Shown: positions 1-5,005 of the stretch, piece by piece | Numbering within the stretch: position 1 is the stretch's first letter | Layout of the letters: each line of letters opens with the position of its first letter | Origin: Lentisphaerota bacterium | GTDB taxonomy: Bacteria; Verrucomicrobiota; Lentisphaeria; Oligosphaerales; Oligosphaeraceae | Direction: 5' to 3' | Length of the DNA: 7,492 nt | Assembly: GCA_012800565.1 (NCBI GenBank) | Contig: JAAZIZ010000358.1 | Location: 1 to 7,492 of the forward strand | Notes under the pieces: model-generated | What the model saw: the letters and a program-made list of their open reading frames with translations, nothing else | Told to the model about the DNA's origin: nothing | The model's database searches: none | Position numbers and translations under genes: made by a program

Positions 1-1
1 A

Positions 2-16
2 GGCCGCACAGCGGCC
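2..16. repeat. Short GC-rich hairpin at the left edge
   Basis: GGCCGC at 2-7 pairs perfectly with GCGGCC at 11-16 around the loop ACA. It lies directly before the 50-bp repeat array, and the word GGCCGC recurs in the hairpin that closes the array (290-299). The two hairpins may therefore bracket one REP-like element. The window starts here, so the real left boundary is unknown. No coding function is supported. Confidence 0.5.
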
Positions 17-35
17 AACCCTGGGCTTTGAAGAT

Positions 36-277
36 GGCAACCCCGTTGGGGTTGTTAGCCCCGCCCAGAGTTTTGCCGGACTCCAGGCGGCCCCGTTGGG
101 GCTGTTAGCCCCGCCCAGAGTTTTGCCGGACTCCAGGCGGCCCCGTTAGGGTTGTTAGCCCCGCCCAGAGTTTTGCCGGACTCCAGGCAACCCCGTTGGG
201 GCTGTTAGCCCCGCCCAGAGTTTTGCCGGACTCCAGGCGGCCCCGTTGGGGTTGTTAGCCCCGCCCAGAGTTTTGCC
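36..277. repeat. 50-bp tandem repeat array, four full copies plus one partial
   Basis: Units begin at 41, 91, 141, 191 and 241 (each starting CCCCGTT) with an exact 50-bp period; the five bases before 41 (GGCAA) already match the tail of a unit. Full copies differ only at unit positions 8 (G/A), 12 (T/C) and 49-50 (GG/AA). The fifth copy breaks off after TTTTGCC at 277. Each unit can form two mutually exclusive hairpins: CCCC(GTT)GGGG, extendable to seven pairs with CRR of the preceding unit, or GGGGYT(GTT)AGCCCC. A third small stem is GCCG with CGGC around GACTCCAGG. The period is not a multiple of three, so a repeated protein is unlikely. There are no unique spacers, so it is not a CRISPR array. 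It looks like a minisatellite or REP-type structured element. Confidence 0.9.
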
Positions 278-299
278 AGCGGCCCTGCAGGCCGCTGGC
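275..299. repeat. Perfect 10-bp hairpin closing the repeat array
   Basis: GCCAGCGGCC (275-284) is the exact reverse complement of GGCCGCTGGC (290-299), with loop CTGCA. It is fused to the last partial 50-bp unit, whose TTTTGCC supplies the first three stem bases. A T-run would have to follow the hairpin for intrinsic termination. On the plus strand CCTAAG follows, and on the minus strand AAAAC follows, so it is not a standard terminator in either direction. It may be the end structure of the repeat element. Confidence 0.75.
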
Positions 300-325
300 C
301 CTAAGTGAACGGTTGCCGGGTTACT

Positions 326-334
326 TGGGATAAT
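326..334 (+). promoter_or_regulatory. Candidate extended -10 promoter for the 467-2200 gene
   Basis: TGGGATAAT fits an extended -10 (TGn followed by GATAAT, one mismatch to TATAAT). The -35 is poor: GTGAAC at 305-310 with an 18-bp spacer matches TTGACA at only three bases, which is tolerable for an extended -10 promoter. Initiation would fall near 341, inside the inverted repeat at 338-353, leaving a leader of about 125 nt. The rest of 354-452 contains only weak small stems (CCCA/TGGG at 384-396; GGGG/CCCC at 417-430). No small gene was seen there. Confidence 0.35.
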
Positions 335-337
335 GCA

Positions 338-353
338 TTTTCCGGATGGAAAA
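338..353. promoter_or_regulatory. Operator-like inverted repeat
   Basis: TTTTCC (338-343) and GGAAAA (348-353) form a perfect 6-bp dyad with a 4-bp centre, GGAT. It overlaps the predicted start point just downstream of the GATAAT element, where a dimeric repressor would block transcription. No regulator gene lies in the window, and the site does not match an operator family I can name. The functional assignment is inference from geometry. Confidence 0.3.
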
Positions 354-452
354 ATCGACAAACACGGCTACATTTTTCTGTATCCCACAAGATGGGCTTC
401 AGCCTACCCTGTCATTGGGGCCTCCACCCCTGATTTTAATTATCGGCGCAGC

Positions 453-459
453 AAAGGAG
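453..459 (+). promoter_or_regulatory. Ribosome binding site supporting the ATG at 467
   Basis: AAAGGAG lies 7 nt before the ATG at 467, a strong Shine-Dalgarno match at normal spacing. It fixes the start of the 577-codon gene. Confidence 0.75.
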
Positions 460-466
460 TGAGTCG

Positions 467-2200
467 ATGAGTTTCAGCAAGCTGATTTTGTTTCCCGGCT
501 ATTCGGCTTTCAATCGTCCGTTGTCGGCAGATGAATTCCGCAATATGGCGGAAGTGGCCCGCGATGCCGGCTTTACCCATATTGATTTGGGTTGCGCCAT
601 GACCGGCCGGGCCCGCTGGCAGTTGCGCAATAACGGTCAGTGGTGTACAGATTACGATTACTACACCGAATACACGGCGGTTTTTCCGGCTTTCTTTAAA
701 TTTCATGTACCGGAGGCGCTGCGCCGGTATATCCCGGTCGAGTATGCTGATGCCAACCTGGCGCGCCTGGAGCAGTTCGGTGCGGTTCTGTCGGATTTGG
801 ACCTGAAAGGCTCTTTCGTCTGTGCCGAAGCCTTGTTCCTGCCTGAGGAGGCTTATGTCGATCATCCTGACTGGCGGGGACCGCGCTGTGATTTTGGCTG
901 GCGCAGCAAGCAGAGCTATTTTGCCCCTTGTGTCGACCATCCGGAAATCCTGGAAATGTACCGCGAGTCCAGCCGGGCCATGGCGCAGGCTGCGCCGATG
1001 ATCGATTACATCGAAATCACCACGGGGGATTCCGGGGCCGGGATGTGCTGGGGCAAACTCTACCCCGGTCCAAATGGTCCGGACCGCTGCCGGAATATCA
1101 CCCGTACCCAGCGCGAAAGCACTTTCCTGGAGGCGGTTAAAACCGGCTGGCCGGAAGCGTCTTTCGCCGGTATGTCGATTCAGACCAACTGGACTTATAC
1201 CGGTCCCTTTGCTTTCACTACCACGCTTGGAGAGGACAAGGTGTATCTCCTGCGTACCTCGCAGGATAAACCGTTGCTGCTGGAGAATCCAGTGGCGGTG
1301 CCGCTGGGGCTGGACCTGGCGGCCGAAAATGGCGCCACTACGGTGCGTTTCGGCATCGAAGACCCACGCAATCTGTTCCGCCCCGGCGGACTATACCCTG
1401 AGCTCTTCAAGGCCTTTACCGGCCGGCGCAGCTCCGGGGATACTGAACGGCTGCTGCGACTGAGTGAATTTTTCCGGAATTATGAACCTCAGTCCGATGC
1501 CATGCAATTATGTGACGGTTTTTTGCAGCTGGACCGCGCGTTGCAGATGCTGCGCAAATGTTTTGTGGCCAGCATTATGTTCTATGGCTCAATGAGCGAG
1601 CGTTGGCTGACCCGGCCGCTGCTGGCCAAGCCGGAGCGCGTGCCTGCAGAAGAGAAGGCGTATTACAGCCGGCATATCTTCAACGCTCTGGGTGAGGAAG
1701 TGGAAAATGACCTGCTTGATTATCACGGCAACCGCTGGGTCTGTATTGCAACTACCGCAACGGCCGCAGACCGCTCGGTGCAGGTTCTCAAATACATCCT
1801 GGAATTATTGTCCGAGGCGGAAAAATCCCTGCAGAAGTCCGGCGCTGACAAACTACGCCTGGCCCGGGTTGCGGCTTGTCATTGCTTTGTGCGCAATATC
1901 AAGAATGTGCTGTGTTTTCAGTCCCAGCTGGACCGGGTCCGGGACGGCTTGCGCACCGCCAACCGCGATTTTATGACTTTGGTGGTAACTGACGAATATT
2001 ATAATACTTTGCGCCTGATAGAATTACTGGAGGAATTTCCCGATTTGGTCGCCCACGCCAGCTGTCCGGAAGATGAGAATACTTTTCTGTTCGGTGCTGA
2101 TCTGGTGTGGCAGCTGCGGGAGAAGAACCGGCTGATGATGAAGTACAGCCACGATATTGATGAAATTACTTTCAACCGACAGGCAGTGACCCAGGTCTGA
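467..2200 (+). CDS. Large protein of unknown family, possible glycoside-hydrolase-like TIM barrel
   Basis: An intact 577-residue protein with a clear Shine-Dalgarno site and no signal peptide or membrane segment, so probably cytoplasmic. I cannot name its family. Residues 1-45 read as a beta strand (LILFPGY), an alpha helix (SADEFRNMAEVARDAGF) and another strand (HIDLG), the opening of a TIM barrel. Conserved-looking aromatic, Gly and acidic clusters follow: HPDWRGPRCDF (133-143), YFAPCVDHPE (151-160), EITTGDSGAGMCWG (183-196) and YPGPNGPDRC (199-208). Phrases of this kind suggest a carbohydrate-active barrel, with E121, E183 and D188 as possible acidic residues. Residues from about 330 to 577 look mostly helical and form a separate C-terminal half. 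It is a single-gene unit, ends 61 bp before a convergent gene and is followed by a strong hairpin. Gene reality is very likely; the sugar-enzyme idea is inference from fold-like features only. Confidence 0.9.
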   Translation: MSFSKLILFPGYSAFNRPLSADEFRNMAEVARDAGFTHIDLGCAMTGRARWQLRNNGQWCTDYDYYTEYTAVFPAFFKFHVPEALRRYIPVEYADANLARLEQFGAVLSDLDLKGSFVCAEALFLPEEAYVDHPDWRGPRCDFGWRSKQSYFAPCVDHPEILEMYRESSRAMAQAAPMIDYIEITTGDSGAGMCWGKLYPGPNGPDRCRNITRTQRESTFLEAVKTGWPEASFAGMSIQTNWTYTGPFAFTTTLGEDKVYLLRTSQDKPLLLENPVAVPLGLDLAAENGATTVRFGIEDPRNLFRPGGLYPELFKAFTGRRSSGDTERLLRLSEFFRNYEPQSDAMQLCDGFLQLDRALQMLRKCFVASIMFYGSMSERWLTRPLLAKPERVPAEEKAYYSRHIFNALGEEVENDLLDYHGNRWVCIATTATAADRSVQVLKYILELLSEAEKSLQKSGADKLRLARVAACHCFVRNIKNVLCFQSQLDRVRDGLRTANRDFMTLVVTDEYYNTLRLIELLEEFPDLVAHASCPEDENTFLFGADLVWQLREKNRLMMKYSHDIDEITFNRQAVTQV

Positions 2201-2203
2201 TGC

Positions 2204-2235
2204 TCCGGCGGGGTAGGTCGTCCTGCCCCGCCGGA
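2204..2235 (+). terminator. Strong 14-bp hairpin between convergent genes, no U-tract
   Basis: Bases 2204-2217 pair with 2222-2235 around the loop TCGT, starting TCCGGCGGGG against CCCCGCCGGA. The pair T2214/G2225 is a G-U wobble in plus-strand RNA but an A-C mismatch in minus-strand RNA, favouring a role at the 3' end of the 467-2200 transcript, four bases after its stop codon. The tail is AAAAAA on the plus strand; on the minus strand the T-run precedes the stem. It is therefore not a canonical intrinsic terminator. It may block read-through, stabilise the 3' end or act with Rho. Confidence 0.5.
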
Positions 2236-2260
2236 AAAAACTGCTTTACCGGCGGCCGGA

Positions 2261-3541
2261 TCAATGTATTGCCAGATCGGCGTTGTGCACCATCCGCTCC
2301 GGCTCGTTGGCTTTCAGCACCCGCAGGAAATTCTGGCCCATGATCTTGGCTATATCGTCATCGGAGTAACCGCGCATCACCAGGCCGACTGTGTACAGCG
2401 GCCAGTTGGTCCAGGCCAGGCTGCCCGCGCTCGATTCATCCGAAGACGGGACCGGCCTGCCGCCGGGCCGGGTCCAGTTCCCCCACCAGGTATTGCCTGT
2501 GAAGCGGGCCTTAGGATAGCCCCTGACTCCTTCCGGCCAGCCGCTTTGGTACATATTGTCGGTGCCGATGGATACATGCTCCACGCCAATCAACCTGGCG
2601 ATGTAGTCGATATGATCAAGCATGGTATTGATAGTGGCGTTGTGGCCGAGCATATTGGCCAGTCCGTAGACCCCGACCAGGCCGTCAGTGTCGGCGATGG
2701 CTTTCAGCTCCGGATCGGTTTTGCAGCGCATGTAATCGAAGACGCCGCAGGCGGCAGTGTGGCTGGCCATCATCGGCTTGCTGGAGTATTTGGCAGCCTC
2801 AAGGGTAGTCTGACGACCGCTGTGAGAGGTATCGACGATAATGCCGGTTTGGTTTAACTTAGCGATCAGGTCTTTGCCCAGGGCGCTGAGGCCGGCATTA
2901 GTATCTTCGGCGCAGCCGTCTCCGACCAGATTGCGCCGGTTGTAGGTCATGTGCATCAGCCTGACGCCGAGATAATACCAGGTATCGATCCAGCTGAGCT
3001 CCTGGTCGAGTTCCTGTAGTTCGCCGGCCAGCGGCGGCCCATTGATGCTCCAGACTACTGCGACTTTGCCGGCGGCGTTGGCTTCGGCGATTTCCTCCAC
3101 CGAACCGGCCTGCACGAGGGTATTGCGGAAAGTGCGCAGGACTTGGAAATTGTTTGACATGCGGAAGATATCTTCCTGGCGTGATTTACCCTCCGCAACA
3201 GTCTGGACCATGCATTTGAGGCCGGTGCCGCGTACTGCAGCCACGAATTCATTGGCGGAGTCGACATTTCTGGTCATGGCAGTTTCCCGGGCCTGTTCCA
3301 TGCGTTTGCTCAGCTCGCGGGCGCCGACAAAAGAGTCCTTGAGGTCATTCCACTGCTTGATCAGCTCGTCATCCCAGATGCCGACTGGCAGGAATGCAAA
3401 ACCATCCATCACGAACAGATTCTGGTGCAATTCCAGCCCGTGCTGCAGTTGGGCAGGGCTGGGTTTCAACGCTTCCAGCCCGCGCTTCCAGGCGCTGATG
3501 GTGCTGGGCTTGCAGAAAGGGATTTTGCCATCGGTGTTCAT
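2261..3541 (-). CDS. Peptidase M19 (renal dipeptidase) family protein with altered metal site
   Basis: A 426-residue protein. The longer frame to 3628 is rejected because the ATG at 3541 has AAAGGA four bases upstream and the 29 extra residues do not look like an M19 N-terminus. Family members are TIM-barrel dizinc dipeptidases. Recognisable M19 landmarks are MDG.AFLP (45-52), YYLGVRLMHMTYN (189-201), IVDTSHSG (235-242), ASHTA (259-263), R272, IGTD (325-328) and the C-terminal LVMRGYSDDDIAKIMGQNFLRVL. By family knowledge the metal ligands are HxD, Glu, His and His. Here HxD is FAF (F48, F50) and the Glu (normally EGG) is N167 in SINGP. H240 and H261 remain, with the same 21-residue spacing as in the human enzyme, as do R272 and D328. 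The conserved substrate-site His is Tyr (Y200). Ordinary dipeptidase activity is doubtful; a one-metal enzyme, a different reaction or a binding protein is possible. No signal peptide. Divergent from the opine dehydrogenase homologue. Confidence 0.9.
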   Translation of the reverse strand: MNTDGKIPFCKPSTISAWKRGLEALKPSPAQLQHGLELHQNLFVMDGFAFLPVGIWDDELIKQWNDLKDSFVGARELSKRMEQARETAMTRNVDSANEFVAAVRGTGLKCMVQTVAEGKSRQEDIFRMSNNFQVLRTFRNTLVQAGSVEEIAEANAAGKVAVVWSINGPPLAGELQELDQELSWIDTWYYLGVRLMHMTYNRRNLVGDGCAEDTNAGLSALGKDLIAKLNQTGIIVDTSHSGRQTTLEAAKYSSKPMMASHTAACGVFDYMRCKTDPELKAIADTDGLVGVYGLANMLGHNATINTMLDHIDYIARLIGVEHVSIGTDNMYQSGWPEGVRGYPKARFTGNTWWGNWTRPGGRPVPSSDESSAGSLAWTNWPLYTVGLVMRGYSDDDIAKIMGQNFLRVLKANEPERMVHNADLAIH

Positions 3542-3685
3542 AATGTCCTTTCGAGATTGGAGAGTTGAAATTATCGCGGTCCGGAGTTGGAAAATACGCA
3601 TTTGATAATATAGTTCACAATTTACCAATATCAGTCAGGAAGCGGATTTTTCTGGTCCAGCTGTTTTTAACCGACGGAGGCACAC
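3542..3685. promoter_or_regulatory. Divergent promoter region between the M19-like and opine dehydrogenase genes
   Basis: This 144-bp AT-rich gap must carry start signals for both genes. For the plus strand, TTGGAA (3587-3592), a 16-bp spacer and TATAGT (3609-3614) form a plausible sigma-70 promoter starting near 3621. For the minus strand, TTGTGA (complement of 3615-3620) with TATTTT about 18 bp on is a weaker candidate. The two candidate promoters overlap, so the genes could be co-regulated or mutually exclusive. No operator is convincing. Confidence 0.35.
3676..3680 (+). promoter_or_regulatory. Ribosome binding site for the opine dehydrogenase homologue
   Basis: GGAGG lies five bases before the ATG at 3686. 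The start is also supported by the protein, since the dinucleotide-binding strand MKVLIYGDGN begins immediately. Confidence 0.75.
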
Positions 3686-4888
3686 ATGAAAGTATTGATA
3701 TATGGTGACGGCAACAGTGCGCATATCATTGCGCCGATGCTGGCTGCTGCGGGGCATGAGGTATCGCTGTATACCCTGGGGGCACCGTCGCGCTGGTCGC
3801 AGGAGGTGGCAGCGGAATATTGGAATGAGCGCCACGAGAAAGCCTTTACCGTCACAGGGCGTCTGGCGATGGTAAGCAACCAGCCCGGGATGCTGGTCCC
3901 CCGGGCCGAGGTGATAATCCTGTGCATGCCGGTCAATCAATACCGTCCGGCTTTGCATGAGATTGCCCGCTATCTGCGCCCGCAGCAGCAGGTCTGGCTG
4001 GGGACCATTTACGGCCAGGGCGGTTTCAACTGGATGGTTGAGGAAGTGCAGCGCAAGTACAGCCTGCCGAATCTCAAATATTTTGCTTTCGGGCTGATCC
4101 CCTGGATTGCCCGTATCGGCGAATACGGTCGTCTGGGTATCACTTATGGCGGTAAAGCGAGGAATTGTGTCGCGTTGCATCCAGGGCGTGATTTTGCTTT
4201 GCTGAAGCAGGAAATCTTTGATAATATCAGTTTGCGCTGGTTTGGTACCGGCGAAGCGCAGCAGTCACCGGATTTTATTTCCCTGACCCTCTCGGTGGAC
4301 AATCAGATCATTCATCCTACCCGCTGTTATGCTTTGGCGCAGGTCAGCGGCGGGCAATGGGATTCAGCTGAGTCAGTGCCTTATTTCTACCGCGACTACG
4401 ACCAGTTGTCGGTGGAGTATTTGCAGCGCCTGGATGATGACTACACCCGCATCCGGCAGGAACTTCGCCGACGCTTCCCGGCCAAGGCATTCCCCTTTAT
4501 GCTGGATTATCTCGCTCTGGAACGCTTCAGCTATGCTTCCAGCAATGCAGACATCCTGTCCACTTTTGTGAATTCCAAGACCTTGCGGGAAATCCGCACA
4601 CCGGTGGTGCAGCTGCCCAACGGCAAGTGGGGATTCGACATCAGGCACCGGTTTTTCAGCGATGATATCTACTATGGCATCTGCATCGCCAAATGGTTCG
4701 CGCAGCAGCTCGATCTGGAGACCCCGATGGCGGATGAGGTTCTGCACTGGGTCGAAGGACTCAGAGGGGAGAAGCTCCTTGATGAGCAGAAGCGGCTGCA
4801 GACCGCAAGCCCGGCACTGGCGGCGCCTTTCGTTTCAGGACTGCCGGAATATTATGGCAAGCGAGACCTGGCTGCGCTGCTGGACTGA
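3686..4888 (+). CDS. NAD(P)-dependent opine (octopine/nopaline-type) dehydrogenase family protein
   Basis: A 400-residue protein of usual family length. Opine dehydrogenases reduce the imine formed between an amino acid amino group and a 2-oxo acid, giving N-(carboxyalkyl) amino acids. The N-terminus is a Rossmann fold: VLIYGDGNSAHIIAPM (3-18) has the G-x-G-N-x-A-H form typical of this family, followed by HEVSLYT as the second strand. AEVIILCMPVNQYRPAL is the strand after the nucleotide site. The second domain carries DNQIIHP, with N206 and H210, matching the N-x-x-x-H-P signature whose His is the proposed catalytic residue. Substrate cannot be read from sequence; relatives include octopine, nopaline, 1-carboxyethyl-norvaline and metallophore-type dehydrogenases. 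No nicotianamine-like synthase or transporter lies nearby, so a metallophore role is not indicated. Cytoplasmic, single-gene unit, convergent with glnN. Confidence 0.88.
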   Translation: MKVLIYGDGNSAHIIAPMLAAAGHEVSLYTLGAPSRWSQEVAAEYWNERHEKAFTVTGRLAMVSNQPGMLVPRAEVIILCMPVNQYRPALHEIARYLRPQQQVWLGTIYGQGGFNWMVEEVQRKYSLPNLKYFAFGLIPWIARIGEYGRLGITYGGKARNCVALHPGRDFALLKQEIFDNISLRWFGTGEAQQSPDFISLTLSVDNQIIHPTRCYALAQVSGGQWDSAESVPYFYRDYDQLSVEYLQRLDDDYTRIRQELRRRFPAKAFPFMLDYLALERFSYASSNADILSTFVNSKTLREIRTPVVQLPNGKWGFDIRHRFFSDDIYYGICIAKWFAQQLDLETPMADEVLHWVEGLRGEKLLDEQKRLQTASPALAAPFVSGLPEYYGKRDLAALLD

Positions 4889-4892
4889 GAGC

Positions 4893-4908
4893 CCGGCCTG
4901 CCAGCCGG
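4893..4908 (+). terminator. Weak hairpin after the opine dehydrogenase homologue
   Basis: CCGGC (4893-4897) pairs with GCCGG (4904-4908) around CTGCCA, five bases after the stop codon, and is followed by ATCATTT. The stem is short and the T-run poor, so this is only a possible terminator. The 117-bp gap to glnN otherwise holds no gene. Confidence 0.25.
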
Positions 4909-4957
4909 ATCATTTCCGCGCAATGCTTACCGCAGCCTGCCAGATTTTATAATACCG

Positions 4958-4995
4958 CCCTGCGACTTACCAGAAGGCATCGGCATGTCGCAGGG
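4958..4995 (-). terminator. Long-loop hairpin downstream of glnN
   Basis: CCCTGCGAC (4958-4966) and GTCGCAGGG (4987-4995) pair perfectly over nine bases with a 20-nt loop. It begins 10 bp past the glnN stop codon. Read on the minus strand it is followed by CGGTATTATAAAA, AT-rich but with no clean T-run. It may end glnN transcription or act on both convergent messages. Confidence 0.35.
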
Positions 4996-5005
4996 GCTTG
5001 AGGGG

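Noticed and set aside
36..277. Tandem repeats as a CRISPR array
   Set aside because: The 50-bp period is a continuous repeat with no unique spacers, and no cas genes are present.
155..361. Minus-strand open frame of 68 codons across the repeat block
   Set aside because: It runs through tandem repeats whose period is not a multiple of three, so each copy is read in a different frame. No supporting domain or start signal was found.
417..437. Attenuator-like hairpin GGGG/CCCC followed by TGATTTT before the orphan gene
   Set aside because: A 4-bp stem with a mixed tail is too weak to call a terminator or riboswitch.
2264..2857. Plus-strand 197-codon open frame opposite the M19-like gene
   Set aside because: It is an antisense shadow of a gene with clear family motifs and has no credible ribosome binding site or domain.
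3542..3628. N-terminal extension of the M19-like protein by 29 residues
   Set aside because: The extra residues resemble translated promoter sequence, while the ATG at 3541 has its own AAAGGA site and begins the family-like part.
3686..4888. Metallophore (staphylopine/pseudopaline) system
   Set aside because: The dehydrogenase family fits, but no nicotianamine-like synthase, exporter or TonB/ABC uptake gene is adjacent.
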